In this document: positions 1 to 13,714 of the stretch, piece by piece | Position numbering within the stretch: position 1 is the first letter of the stretch | How the letters are laid out: each line of letters begins with the position of its first letter | Assembly (NCBI RefSeq): GCF_023101765.2 | Contig: NC_064216.1 | Location: 11,721,545-11,785,544, forward strand | Reading direction: 5' to 3' | DNA: 64,000 nucleotides | Origin: Spodoptera frugiperda | Lineage: Eukaryota; Arthropoda; Insecta; Lepidoptera; Noctuidae | Program-made: the position numbers and the translations under genes | The notes under the pieces: generated by a model | What the model saw: the letters and a program-made list of their open reading frames with translations, nothing else | What the model was told of the DNA's origin: nothing | Databases searched by the model: none

Positions 1-3000
1 GCCCAAGAGTTTCCTACGTGCATCGAGAAGCGAGACCTCAATTCATTTGCACCATTAAGGTTTAGTACCCAGTAAAGGAGAGGCGCATTATGTCCAAGCG
101 AACGGCTAACCGCAACTTACAATTTCTGCGAGATTTGTGTTCGTCTTTTTAAGCACATTGTGGCGAAAACGCATATAAGTTACAACATCTTCAAGCAGGA
201 ATATATTTTGTAAAACTTTCACTATAATTTTCTATCAAAGAATTCAGAAATTCAAATTACAGCAACACAAATTTCCAACGTTACAATTAAAGAAAAAAAT
301 ATGAAATCCATTCAGAAGTCCAATTTAAACTTCCATGAATATTATTCAAATTTAGATAGCGAGTCGACGCGGCAAGTGGTTTCAACTTTCAACCTCGTGA
401 TCGTTCAAATGAGATGTGAGCCTTGACTGGTCGCTGACCGAGACTCCTCGGAGATACATCGACGTAAATGGATATCTGAGGAATAACTTAGGAACGGAAA
501 TGAGTAATACGAACTCGGAGAAATAGAAATACGAAAAATGAGAAATATAACTCAATTTGTGAAGAGCTTATAGAGTCCCACTTTAGGGTCATTCATCCTT
601 TGAGCGAAAATTCAGAGATAAGCAATTAATCTCTTCGCCGTGTTTCAAAGCGAAATTTTCCTGGAACGAGTTATGCTTATGCTAATCTAAAGATTAAACT
701 AGGGTGGTTAAGCCATAAAAATAAGTAACTTAGACTCGCAAACCGCTATACTATTTAAGATTTGGGGAATAGATAATTTCAATGAGTTAGATTTCATAAT
801 TTGTCATGAAAGTCTAGAAATCGTGATTTAGCAGTAATATTCGTTAGTTCTTTTAGCGTCTGTTAAAAAAGACAAGACACCGCTAAAAACACGTAATATC
901 AGATTACAACATCAGATAACGCGGGGCGTAATAGTGAGTGACGGGTTAACTTATAAGCGCGCGGCGATTGCAAAACAAAGCATTTGTGTACGCGTCTAAA
1001 ATATTAAATCAACCTGCAATTTTTCACGGCTACCGTGCGCGTACGCACCTTGTAACTATGCAACACTTCACTAGGCAGATTTACTGCACAGACCTTGGGA
1101 GTTTCTGCCTGTCTTTTGGACATGGCAGGCAAATATTACCAAACTCGATAACATTTACGAATTTATAGTAAATCGATTATAATAAAAGCTGATATTGAAT
1201 CAGTTCTTACGAAGGATAAAGAACGGCATGAACAAAATTTGACCAGAATATTCGGTGTTTATTACAAACTGCCCAGTTGTAAGTGTTATTGTAAATAAAT
1301 AATAATAAATATTACCGAAGCCGTATCTTGTTCGACATTTAGATTTTTTTATAGTTGGTAACATAAGGCTATGAAAGGTCGGTAAACCTTTACTAACATT
1401 GATATTCGTGGGCTATTTTGAAAGAAAAGTAGGTATTAAGAAGACATTTTTTCTAAAGCTCGTGGATTCCGGGTGTTAAGTAATTTCGAGGGCGTGGTCA
1501 TTAGCCACGGCGCGTCATCGCAGCACCAAGGACGAACAGCCTTACTCGCCCGTAGCTTCCGCCCTGGCTTTCCAATCTACTGCCTTTGAGCACTAACTTA
1601 ATTCCAGTCACAATGTTCAATCCGTTCCCAAAATCCAATTTAGCCCGCTAAAAGGACTCGAAAAAGCCGTACTGCTCCAAAAATGTAACAACATTAGAAC
1701 ATTGATGTAACTGGGGAGTAAACGAATGAGATAAATGCAAGTTCGCGCCAAAACGCGTTGATGATTTATTTAGATACTAAATTACGCAGGTGGACATGCC
1801 TAAGGCGGAGTAAAGGATGTAATTATAATTTTTGTTGCTAAACTAGCTTATTGTAAGTAGCAGCGATGCTATGCACGTCGCATAAATAAAACAGACACTG
1901 GCAACAGTCAAATTAATTGCCGTAATAATATACACTGATAGCAATAATTGCATACATTGTTACAGTCACTGAAGATGGTGGTCATTATGAAAAAAAAGGA
2001 GTATTCAGAATAAAAAAACAACAAACACGACGAGTGAAAACGAACGAAACGATATGGTCGACGAATAAAAAAACGAGAATCATTTACGTAATTGCTTGTT
2101 GCTATGGCAGTGAACAGTGTACAACGCAAATGAGTTCAAACATTTGATCTAACGCAGCGTAACATTTGTACAGAATACGTGTACTATATGAGCACGCACA
2201 CTTTAGTCTTCAACAATAAATCGTCCTTTTCGAATAAGCTTCTAGTATTGAGCCGGCTTAGGGTGCAATAACCTAAAGAAATCCAATTACACAAAGGAGC
2301 TCAACGCTGACACATGTGAAAAAAGATTATCTACCATTTGCAGACTGCATGCTAAATTATGCATGCGAGTTACCATAGCGTGCATATGAATCACCCCAGG
2401 TGACCTAGATATAGACAGCTCAATAAGTGTTTAAATAATGCAATTGAAGACGTTCGGTTTGTCGTCAAATGCGGAAATTTCAATCGATCGTTGCTCGCAA
2501 CACAATCAATGTGGAAGTTCTTTGTTCCGCAACGTATAACGTATAGTAACAAAATAAAATACTAAAGTTGAACTTCATATTCACTTTTGCGAAACTTTTA
2601 ACAATATGTCAAGGTTTCAGTTCAAATAAAGACGATGGTATCTTAAGATTCTGTTGCGACTTAACAAATGGTTTAAAAACTCATTCCATAGCAGTCGAAG
2701 CAAAACGTTCTCCCCGACGGCTTCATCCATAATCAGTTTCATTTACGGTCATTAGTTAGTCGAAACACGAGCCCATCCTCTGGGAGCAACGCGGGAATTT
2801 CCTCGCTGGAAAATCATAGCTAAAACACCATCGCCGACCTTAACACGAAAATGAAGCGGCCAAAAGTCAAGATGAGATTTTAATTAAGTCATTAAATCGT
2901 GACATTCATGACACGGGTGACGGGAGACGGGCCGCAACGGGGTAACAACACATAATTTTAAAATAAGGTTATATAAAGTGACAAACATTACAAATTGCCT

Positions 3001-6000
3001 TCAACGAAAGTACAAATATGAACGAGTGTTTAAATGAGTTTAAGATTCGTTTCTAACTTGTTAGCTTTGTTGACTCTACATGGCTTTTAAACAGTCTACT
3101 TACTAGGTGCGATGAAGCAGGTTTTAAAGTGAGCACTAATGAATGCTAATTATTATTGGCTATGATTTCTGAACAATATAATTAATTAATCACGCGATGT
3201 GATTACCATAAAAGGTTAAAGAAGCATTTACGTTTGATCTATTCTTTGCATCAAATCAAGCGGTTTATATATTGCATTTTATTGCCACACTCGACTACGA
3301 ATTCCAAAAATAAGATAAAATCCACTTTCGGAATTAAGCAACTTTGTCTAGAAAATTGGCATCGGAACAAAGTAAATAGAAAAGATGCAGAATATTGAAT
3401 ACGAAAGTCAAATAGAACTAGTAAACTAAATATTCGAGAGAGACCTTCCGGTCGATTTCATCAGAAATCTAATCCATTACGGGACCCTGGCAAATTTGGC
3501 AAATTTTTCGACAGCCAAACTAGATTATCTATCCTGAACAACTTATCTATTCTTTTTCGTCTGTTGCTAAGCAAATTTTTTGTAAGCATCGAAGCTTGGA
3601 AGCACTCAAACGTAAGCAAGTGGGCGATAAAATAATCACTACATCTTGGTGGTCGCTTGCAAATCTGCATTTGGTAGAAACAACTTAGAACGAAGTTTAA
3701 TGATTTCGCCCCATTATCAACTTTGACCCGCAATCACCTCAATTCTTGACTTCAATTACGTAAATCAGCACACGATTCTACCGAGTAGATAATCTTGTTA
3801 GAAGCAATTATCGTCATTGCATGTAGGCAATGATGTTTAATATAAGTACACGTATTTCAGATGGCTGCTAATAAACACGTTTTATAGTTTCTGAGCCTAG
3901 TAGGCGAGGTTTTGTTGAAGGAAAACGTGGTGATAATATACGATCAGGTTGTCAGACATCCCTATTTATGGAACTGTTCGACGATAAAGTAACACAATTA
4001 AAGGAAAACACAAATTATTCCATATTTATATAATATCAATTTAATGTACCTATATTACTGTCCAAATTTTGTAGTTCTTCTATCGTATTATGTTTTAGTT
4101 TGCAAAGGAATTGTACCAAGTAAAACTTAGTAAAAAAATCTTATCTCACTATGGTTGTAGTGCGTAACTGCGTACCATCTTTACAGACCTATAGATCTTT
4201 ATCGGCAGCGTATTACTATTTAGAGGCCATGAGAACTCAACGCGTGACGTCGTTATCTCATTTAAAAATAAAAAGCCTAGGGAATCCGTACCTCCGACAG
4301 GAAAACGACATACGTGCTTAGGCAAAGGCAACAGAAAAAAGACGAAATAATTGGCACGCAACATCTCCACAGACAATGAGCGTCTTCATCTAATTTCGTT
4401 TTAAAATCACGTTCTTAAAAAAAAAACCAAACGCCGGCCAGTCTACAGGCTAAAAGTTAATTAAAAAGAGGTTCAGGGCCCAGTTATGGAAATGAAGCAT
4501 TGTTGCTATGCACGTTTAACTCGTAATATAATTTCACTGCCACATCTTTTGAGTGACGACCTTGGGCTTTACAAGTTAAGCGATGTTTTATATGGAAACG
4601 AACCGGAAGAATTGCATTATTTTTTTCATTTTCTGGGAGAAGAGACGGAATCAGGCCAGTTAATGTCTTTAGAATGTCACTTTTCGTTTTGTAACAGAGA
4701 AGTGGGGATTTGATTTCATAATGGCCACCGATTTTCATTGGCTATGGTATTATTAGAGAGAGCGTCTCTTAAGCACCTATATTTTGACGAAAAAAACCTT
4801 TGATAACACAGAATAATGTTTAATCTTAGTGTTATTATATTTCATTATACCTCGAGCAAAATGGAGAGCATCGTATATTAAATTGTAACTTTCCTTCATC
4901 TTACGAAGTAGCTTATACCTATCTATAGTAGGCCTTATTTGTAATTTTGTATTTATTAGAATCTTGAGTTAAGACCCAAATTTTAACTTTGCTATCGATT
5001 AGAATAATGAGAAAGTTGAAGCTTTACAAAGGATACTTCAGTCTTATAAAACTTCCGAAATGGATTTTGAATAAAAAGCTGTGAACGCTAATAATAATGA
5101 GTTAGAAGAGTTCTCAACACAGCAGTAATAAAGACACCAATTCACGTCTAGTTAGATATATTCTATTTATGAAATTTTAGGGTAAACAAAAGACTTTACG
5201 CTTGTGGATACTTCATCGCGGTTTTATTGCGTGCATAGATCTTGAGTGCGAATTATCCCGAATGTGTTTATGTCTCGGAACCGACCAAATGGATTAACTT
5301 CGAGTATTATACAAAACATAGTATGGCGATGGCGAGCCAATTTTAGTGCATCACATCACGTGCAATATTGTTTTTACGACGTGCTGTTACTTATAATGTC
5401 AAGTACGAAACGCTGTTGAAACAATCGAGCGGTTAAAAACCTTCTTTTTATTGTTAACAACCATTGTTAATAATACAGACCTTTGTTGTATGCTAACGCT
5501 TTAGGATTAGGTAGTTACATTGATTTTTTACAATTGCATATTATAAGTCAACGACCTCGCGGCAGTCGTATGGTGCGGACTTTTTTGCAATTTCAATCTG
5601 CCACAGTGACCATTAACGTCTTTGAATAATTATGAAACCTGAATATTTTAATTTGCATCGTTATTCACGACGCCATGTGCCATATGAATTTGTCGTCTCC
5701 TAATAAGATAATCGTTACAACTTTATTTGTGAGACTGAAATATTTAGTTTAGGGCCACTGTACTTGTGGAGCGGTGCTATAGAATCCAGTAGGTAGATTG
5801 TTGATAAATATTTATGCAATGTCTTTAACTTTAGTATAAATCAAGTACCTAAGTACGCTATGAGGATTCACGCGTGATGTCGCTTACTAATATGATAGAT
5901 AAAATAGTAAATAAATAAGCCAATGCTCAGTCCGCACGCTTGGCAGCTGATATGCTATTTTTTATTCACAAATCAGCATAAAACAGATATAGTCAATATA

Positions 6001-9000
6001 CAGATAGAGCATTATATTAAGTAGGAACGTCGGCTAGAATGAACGTAGATTAGCGGACATTTTGTAATAATTATCTGCAACATTGTAACGAACTTCGTCG
6101 TAAGAAATACGGGCGCGACTCGCAGGGATGTGTAGAGATATGAGTGATGATTACAAAGACAAGTAGCCACATGCAAAGCACAAATAAACGAATACTAGGT
6201 GTTTATACAAAGACGTAAGCATGGAGCGCGTTATCGCAATCTATAAGTAAACTTATCCCTAACAATATAGGAGCTTTTTTACAACGTGTTGTTTATTATG
6301 TGCATAAATTACAATAGTAAATGCAAAATATCTGCACGTTAATTAATCTTGAGAGCACGATAATATGACTTAACTCTAAAAATGAGATCCCTTTTCTTTC
6401 TAGCTAGCTACTAGTCAATAACTGAACTGTTTCCTTACACGGTTTACGTATATGTATAAGAAAGCAGAATTCTATAAATGGAAACTATAACTATAAGTAA
6501 GTATCGTCTCGCCTCGCATCTGGTACAGTTACAGCATACCAAATTTTATTTAAAATCATAGCAGAAAGCGAAACTACGCTCGACGCAACACGTGTTCATA
6601 CATCCTAAAAAGCCAGCTCTATAAAATAAAATCAGTCATAATGCCTAGACTTAATGAAACACTTGTTTCAGATCTGATACAGCTAAATTAGTAAGCGGTT
6701 ACTTAGTTAGTGTTTTGTTGTAATTTGTTTTTAATTGTAGATAATTATGTGTTCAGCCTTGGTTTCACTGCTTCGTTTTTAGGATTCCTTCAGAAGCTAT
6801 TGTATCTCTACGTAACATTTGTCCGACGGAGCACCGACTTTGTTAATCTCTGTAGGTATCTTAATTAACATAATCATTAAGAAACACGTTACGGAGGCAG
6901 AGTAATTATATTTAACACTAAACTTCGATATAATACGATATACTTCCTTTATCTTATACATTTATTTCCATTCTCAATCATAACTCTCTTAAAAAATGCA
7001 TTCTCTATCGAAAGCAGAGAAACCTACCTATCAACTTCTTGGGTTCTACACCTACATTTTTTTCGTACGGAACATTTTTTTATACAGAACCCACATTATT
7101 ATGAACATAGATGCTTGTCAAGTTTTTTATAAAGCTCAGCTCACAAGGTAACTTCTAAATTAAGAACGGTTTAATGATACCTTTTGGAATCAATTGAGTA
7201 TTATGCTGTTGCCAAGCGGAGTGGCGACCGAAGGTCATTTATAAAGTTTGCTTTAGCTCTGTGGCCCGAGATTTATATTTTACATTATGGCTCTTTCTTT
7301 TCAAGTTTTAGCGTGAATAACGTTAGATGATTTGTGTCGGAAAATTAGTGAATTTGTATGAGGGTTTGTATGTAACTTGCTTTGAACAGATACGTTATTA
7401 TTCCTTCGGATTTTGCGTAGTTTTTAATCTTTAATGTTTTTCAGCATTTACCTAATGGGTTGTGGAAGTAAACAGCTTTTCTTCGCAACAAACTTTTAAG
7501 ATAAAGCGAAGAAAAGTTACGAAGTATGAATGCGAGAAATGCAATGAATTAATGAATCACATTCTGAATTTATAGCTGTTTTTTCTGAATATCTGCTTTT
7601 TTAGATTTTTTCTGTTAAGCTGTCGTGTTTAATGGGTGAACTTTAAACATAAGAATCACAAAAAGTTATGTGAGGTTTGGTAAATTACGAAACACAAGGA
7701 AAATTCCGTAATAGGTAGGAGTAAGTAGGTACCTATTAAATTTAAAGATAGTGACAGCACTGTAAGTATGACGCACATGCAATTGAAAATTTCGCCAAAG
7801 CCAACATAATTTTGTAAAACAGGCAATTACTATACGACTTTTAGGCTACGAAACTATGCGTGGCATGACATGGCAACAAGCCTACATGACATGGTATACA
7901 AGCACGTATGAAAAACTGAATACAACTCAGGTGCAGTAACAGTAGATACATAGTAAAGTTATTTTGGATTAACTAATAAGATATAGATATAAGTAGGAAG
8001 CTAGGTCCTATTTCTAGGTACACAAAGAAATTTTAGATGGTAGAAGGTACATAGGTATGTGTATTAATTAGGTGTATAAACTCTCTATATTTAGTTAATG
8101 ATATTTTCAATTCAAGTGGTAACAAGAAATGTGGTTAAAATTAACTAATTAATACCTATTATATTATTAGTTACCAAGCTTTACTTTAACCTAAATTATA
8201 TTTGGTAATTACCATTTCAAGACTATAATAATTTGTCACATTTAGGTGGTTTTATTAATATTATGATTTAGTATAACAATATTAATTTTGTAAAACTGAG
8301 TATCAAAACCACTTTGAAAGGAATGGAAAAATGACATATGTACATGTTAATTTTATTTGAAAGTTTACATATTAAAATTATTAATATGAATAAAATGAAA
8401 GTAGTTAGGTATATGAAAATATTAAACCTGTGCTATGTGGTTAATAATTTAAAAAGATAACTATGTACCTATTTATTATGTACTGAGGGTACTTAATGTA
8501 CAAATTGTATAACACTTCATAAAATTTCAAATTAATCATTACTTAGTACAATTTATAATCTAACATTTCATTGGAATATTGTACCTTTGTTTTTTTTTAT
8601 ATTGAAAAACCTAAAGTACATGATTAAATACTCTATTACGAAAGTAACAAGGTCTATTTAAACCATTTTACTGCTTAGAAAATGTGGAATTTGTTAATAA
8701 TGTAATATTAAATGCTATCACACTGATAGCAAGTGTGATATAAAACCTATTTTAGCTGCATACATGGGTGAACGACCTCTACAATATGAACACTGATTAT
8801 GTACTGAATGTATCTAGATTTACATAAATAAAAAATGATTATTACAATATGTATTATAAATGGAATCAATCTGGTAAGCTCAAATATAAGTAGTTGACTG
8901 TTCATTTTTATTGAAATGAGAGTTAATCTTATTAGATAGACGTAGAGACCACTTTGAAGAAATTTTCCAAGAAATAACTGCTAATATTAGTATTTCAGAG

Positions 9001-10640
9001 ACTAGAGTAACTTATACTCAGTGTCAACAAATAACTTTGACTAAGTATGTGTTATAGTTAGGACGTAAAATTCTGATACTGTAAGCACTCTTATAGACCA
9101 GGCTAAATAGATAGAACACAAAACTACATATTTTAATCTTTAGAAGATACAGATGCACATATACAATGTAACATACTATTTTTCACTAGTTATCTTATAA
9201 AATACCATGTAATAGGGGGTGAATCTATTGCCACACATAGGACTCAATTTCAAACTACAGCATAGAACTATAAACTATCTCTGAAATGGTTGGACTGATT
9301 TGAATGGGACTTTTATTAGAAGGTAGCTGATGTACTAAGGAGTAACTTACACTACTTTTATTAGTCACAAAGTCTGTAATCCATGCAAGCGAAGCTGTAG
9401 GCTTTAATATAATCAAGCTTTTATTAGCCAATGGTCACTGTATCAGCTCTATGATTGAAACAAAAAGTTTTTGTTGGCAAATTATGATCACGGTGGTAAA
9501 GGTTATGGAAGTGCTATAATATGGTTCTAATTAGAGTATAATCTTAATAGAAATGCCATAAAATAGGTTTAAAATCTTTAGTTAAAAGACTAGGTTACAA
9601 AATGCTTTTTGTTATAAATTTAACACTGTTTCCGCTATGAAAATAACTTTATTGGGAATTAAATTCTTAAAAATTTCACTGACTTTCATATTCCAGTCTC
9701 AATTCATGGCAAGATAAAAGTTCTTGGTCTATAGGCAAAGTGCTCTTTCATAATAATTACTTCCTACAAAGTATCTCACTAATTCCACTAGATTTATGGT
9801 AAGCTCCGACACGCACTATGTCTTGTTATAAAACCATTCAAAATCCAAGCAAAAAATGTACCAAAACACCTTTTGATCAACTTATAAATCTTAAAAGATT
9901 ACAATATTTACATAAAAATTTATGATAGTGTGCAGTTTTTTAGAAAAAAAGTAATTGAACCGTGCTCGCTCGACTTCAGAACAAAAAATATAACCAAGTA
10001 TAGCTAATGTTAAGATATTTTACACATTGAATGTAATCAGATAAAAACCTATAGATACTATAGTTCATAACACTCCACACCACTCTACAATGACTATCAG
10101 ATAGTTTCTATGTACACAGACATAATAGGCATGTACTATAAGCCTATATATACAAAGTTATAGGTTATACATCTTGTTGCCATGCGAGATTTCATTGCTC
10201 TTTCGTTAGATAATTGTCGCGTTGCAAACGAAAATTTAATCGTAGTTGCGTGTATAATCGTGTTTCCGATATATTTATGCATTTTCAACACAATTATATT
10301 GCTTAATTCGCAGTAAAACCAACGTTTTGCGCGTATGTACTTGTACGAGACCTTGTAACCCTAATATGACCTGTCAGATGACTTTATGGACGTTTTAGGA
10401 CCTAAAATCTAATCTCAGTTACCTATTTTCATTCCCTATTTAGCTGAAAGCCTGAATATACCATAACGTTTATCAGTAAAGTTTTATGAATGTAATTTAT
10501 AGGTTATAAATTGAGTGCCCTTGACAAAACTAAAAGGATGGTCAAGCCAGGTTATCACGCTAATTCCAAGGTGGTTTCACAAGGATAAATGAAACTGTAT
10601 TGGGAATTTGGGTTTGATGAAATCTCAAGGCCGGGAATTC
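1..10640. other. AT-rich non-coding stretch, probably Pten intron 1
   Basis: No open frame here resembles a known protein, and I found no later Pten exon; the P-loop phosphatase signature HCKAGKGRTG is not encoded by any listed frame. Because the first Pten coding exon ends at 10744 in a good splice donor and runs leftward, this stretch is best read as first-intron sequence continuing beyond the window. It holds a few decayed repeats: a SINE tail on the minus strand near 9160-9245, and a retroelement or Helitron tail near 9270-9425 carrying the common 'gaccgatttgaatg' type of motif. Nothing else was recognised. Confidence 0.5.
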
Positions 10641-10743
10641 GAATTAGATCACTGAAAGGACTCACCGACACACAACATCGATTTCAGGCCGTTAGGGCCG
10701 TTCGGGGCGCACGGTAACAACACTACAACACATAAAAGGATAC

Positions 10744-10849
10744 AGGCTAAGTCCAGGTTGAATCCGTCCTTGATGTAGCGCTTCCGGCGCTTGCTAACGA
10801 TGCCCTTGAGAGGGTTTGTCATTTTGATGTTGGACATGGAGTTGGCCAT
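10744..10849 (-). CDS. Pten: Pten first coding exon (PIP3 3-phosphatase, partial)
   Basis: Pten removes the 3-phosphate of PIP3 at the plasma membrane and opposes PI3K/Akt (insulin) signalling. The exon encodes MANSMSNIKMTNPLKG followed by IVSKRRKRYIKDGFNLDLA and the first base of the next codon. This matches the PTEN N-terminal PIP2-binding module (basic KRRKRY, then the DGF-LDL motif leading into the phosphatase domain). The donor GT at 10743-10742 leaves a phase-1 T, so the next codon should be Tyr, as in the PTEN family motif DLTYI. Human PTEN exon 1 also ends after the first base of Tyr27, so intron position and phase are conserved. The ATG at 10849 has a good context (G at -3, G at +4). 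The rest of the gene lies outside the window or is unrecognised. An in-frame upstream ATG at 10984 is listed separately. Confidence 0.85.
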
Positions 10850-10984
10850 GGCTGTCAGTTGGTCAACGCGGCGCGGCAGCAGCTCTGCTGCCGCAGTGCC
10901 CTTAGCGGGCCCGCCCGCTCCCGGCACCGACCGCTTCTCTGGTGCCTTCCGCTCTCGGCGCCGGCAGCTCACGCAAATACCCAT
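10850..10984 (-). other. In-frame N-terminal extension of Pten with acylation-like start
   Basis: An open frame continues 45 codons upstream of the likely Pten start. Its first ATG is at 10984-10982 and an in-frame TGA lies at 11020-11018. The predicted start MGICVSCRRRERK fits the N-myristoylation pattern (Gly2, small residue at position 6) and has Cys4 and Cys7 next to a basic cluster, like dually acylated membrane proteins. The ATG context is weaker (T at -3) than that of the 10849 ATG. It may be translated leakily or may simply be GC-rich 5' UTR without stop codons. What is seen is the open frame and motif; use as protein is inference. Confidence 0.35.
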
Positions 10985-11450
10985 AAAATAACCTCCGCCG
11001 CGCAGAACGTGCCCCGCTCATCGGGCCGGCGGCGGAGCGCGAGCGGCCTGCCACCGGAGGCCGCGACCGGCGCTCAGCTCGCGCCCGCCATGCCTTGCGC
11101 TGCACGCGCCTCGCCTCGCTGCCTTGCCTCCAGCCGAGCCTCAGCTCCGACCAGAACCGACCACTTCCACACCGCACCGCCAGACCGAAAGCACCGTACA
11201 CTTGATACACTATAGCATAGCTCCACGCCCGGCACCGAACGCGTTCAAATCTCGCTTCACGAGCGATGAAAAAATTATCTCGCGCGAATGGCGTCCATCC
11301 TGCGTTTGCACTAGTACACGGACGAAGAGAAACAGTTGCACAAGAAAGAAAGATGGTTATGATGGCCGAAAGTGTACCGGGCGTCTCTTTCACACTACCG
11401 TACTCTGTACAAGTATGAAAAAGATAAAACACAACCTTAATTTCTAGTGG

Positions 11451-13560
11451 TGGCTAGCTAGCTCTCTTTGTTCACTACGGTTCCCCTTATATTCCGAAAG
11501 GTGGCGCTGTAGGTCTTATAAGTTACCGCCACTTTTCGAATTAGAATATCTTATCAAACTAGTTTGTTTCTATTTTTCGACATTTCATTTATAAAAAATC
11601 ATATATTTAACTTCCTACATTTTGAAATCAGCAAAATAAGATATAAAGCACAAAAAGAAAAATCAAACAAAGAAATATTTATTTATTGAGATGGCAAGTT
11701 TTTCGTCTATACCACAGATGGCGCTGATATAACATAGAGGGAAAATCATAGACAGCGCGCCAACTTTTGAAAAGTTTTACAATGAAAAAGGTACTATTGC
11801 GATTCATTTCAGAGTATTTTTGTGCTGAGAAGTAATTCGACATGGAAATTTTAAATTAATTGCACAATATTTTTTTATCAACAAGTTTAATAATGATGAA
11901 CCAGGGCTAAAAATTTTATTGACTGATATTTTACACGAATTTAATAGCGAAAATTGACTGGTATAGATATCATCCACTGATAATAATTGTAGTAACGTAT
12001 TTGCAGTGTATGTAAAATCTTATATTGGTAAATAAAAGTAAAAACATTTTAATCCATCAAGTTTAAACTAAATTATGGTTGGGTATCCGCTATACCACTA
12101 TCCAGGTATATCTAGGTATTGACTAAATCTATGAATGATTATATAGGAATGCATGATTAATACCTAGGTCAGATCAATTCAGAGAAAAATGCTGCATTTC
12201 TATGAAAATGAAGGTGGTAACACGAGGTTTGATAAACTATTGCGACGATTTACATAATAATAAAATATTCTTTGTACAAGTTGTGTATGTAAATAACATA
12301 TTAAATAAGTAACTCATAGCCCACAGCAAGATATTTATATAAGTACTTACGTACGAATTTTCTTACGTACTTTATTTCATAAGAATTTTTGCGACATTAA
12401 TGAGATAATGATGACACATTGTTCGCTTGTTGGAACACAGGCAGAGACATATTTAGTCATCCTGTTCTACATATTATTAACAAAATATGCAATTCTATTC
12501 TGATTTTTGTAGATAGGTATTATACCACCAAAATTATTACTAGCAATCCAAACAATATTTCACGTCTGCTTTAATTAAGCACAACACTATAAAATATAGT
12601 TTTTATCATCAAAACTAATCACGGCTCAGTAGTTTTAAGTATCACATTAATGGATAGATGCATAGATAAAATGCTTTGCTAATTGGGTGTCCTGCTTCCG
12701 CTAATGCGGTGGTATTTATTTATAGAATTATCATCTTTTTTTTCAACGGCTGACTAATAAGTCCATGGCGGAGTGTTCTCCAAACTGGTGCACGCAGGTA
12801 ACCCCGTGACGCAAACTCATGTTAGTTTAGGATGAGTTTCTCGGAAACCACACACAACTACTTGCAAGTCACCGACTCGTAGTCTGGGATCTTCCGGAAT
12901 GCACTAGATATTTATATTAGAAAAAATATTTGCTTGAAAGTTTAATTTATAAGCGTCGACGTACAAGTATTACCCAATTTCAAATATTTATTGTTAGGTA
13001 TATTACCCACACCCACATAATAATATCTGTATGAATTTACTGTATCTATTATAGTGGCATAGATAATTGGTTGCGAGTAGACAGCTTGTTGCCACCCGGC
13101 TCGCGCACACGCAGCGCACGATGTTTGACGATACTTATAGGGCTGGCACGTTCGCGAACTCATTGTCATACAAACGAAGGTCCCTGATAACTTTTTGACA
13201 GCTATAATATACAACACCTGGTGAATTACAATGTTATCGGCGTCTCTTATGGATTTTGAGTTATTGTGGTTTTAGGCTTTCGTGACAGTAATATTAATGA
13301 GCGATTAGAAAAGTAGCGCCCATTGTGTTTTAAAATAGGTTAAGTACTCGATATCGACTTTGCCTGTCTAGTAGTTAGGTACTTTTACGGAGAATGATTT
13401 CTCTTGCTCCGACCCGAGAACTCTACATTTTGAAATTCAGCAATTAGCTTAGATTGGGTCACATCAAAACCTAAAACTTCCAAAGATTCACCACAAGGCG
13501 GCGCTTAGCAAAACTTTTTCTGTGTCTTAATAAATTCGAAATTATAGGTACGTATCTGTA
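11451..13560. other. Intergenic, no gene recognised
   Basis: This is AT-rich sequence upstream of Pten. A decayed retroelement tail may lie near 12590-12675 ('cagtagttttaagtatcac' type). The 91-residue minus-strand open frame at 12942-13217 has no recognisable domain and sits in low-complexity AT-rich context. Confidence 0.5.
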
Positions 13561-13565
13561 GTATA

Positions 13566-13714
13566 TCCGGAGCTGCGGACTACCTAGCGGGTTTACCGGG
13601 GCTCTGGTTCGAAAAGCAGGAGTAGGAACGGAGTGATTTTTAGTCAGTAAGAGTCTGACACACTGTGGCCCTAGGCGGGAGAAGACATTGGATGATTTTC
13701 CCCCCTTAAAAAAA
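13566..13714 (+). mobile_element. R1-like LINE 3' tail copy
   Basis: A 150-bp segment runs from 'ggagctgcggactacctagc' through 'gagtctgacac' to 'ggatgattttcccccc' and a short A run. It is the same 3' UTR that ends the longer R1-like copy at 17779-18525, so this is a heavily 5'-truncated retrotransposed copy. No coding potential remains. Confidence 0.75.

Larger units (their letters stand above)
10640..11450 (-). promoter_or_regulatory. GC-rich Pten 5' region
   Basis: This block is much richer in G+C and CpG than the surrounding AT-rich DNA, especially 10850-11130. It covers the Pten start and the presumed 5' UTR and promoter. No TATA box was identified. The several overlapping open frames on both strands are what GC-rich DNA gives by chance, and none resembles a known protein. 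Confidence 0.45.

Noticed and set aside
4484..4738. Overlapping 75- and 84-residue frames on opposite strands
   Set aside because: No domain, no splice context and mutual overlap; treated as chance frames in the Pten intron.
10902..11432. 176-residue minus-strand frame and overlapping plus-strand frames near Pten
   Set aside because: They lie in GC-rich DNA where stops are rare, overlap each other on both strands, and show no domain.
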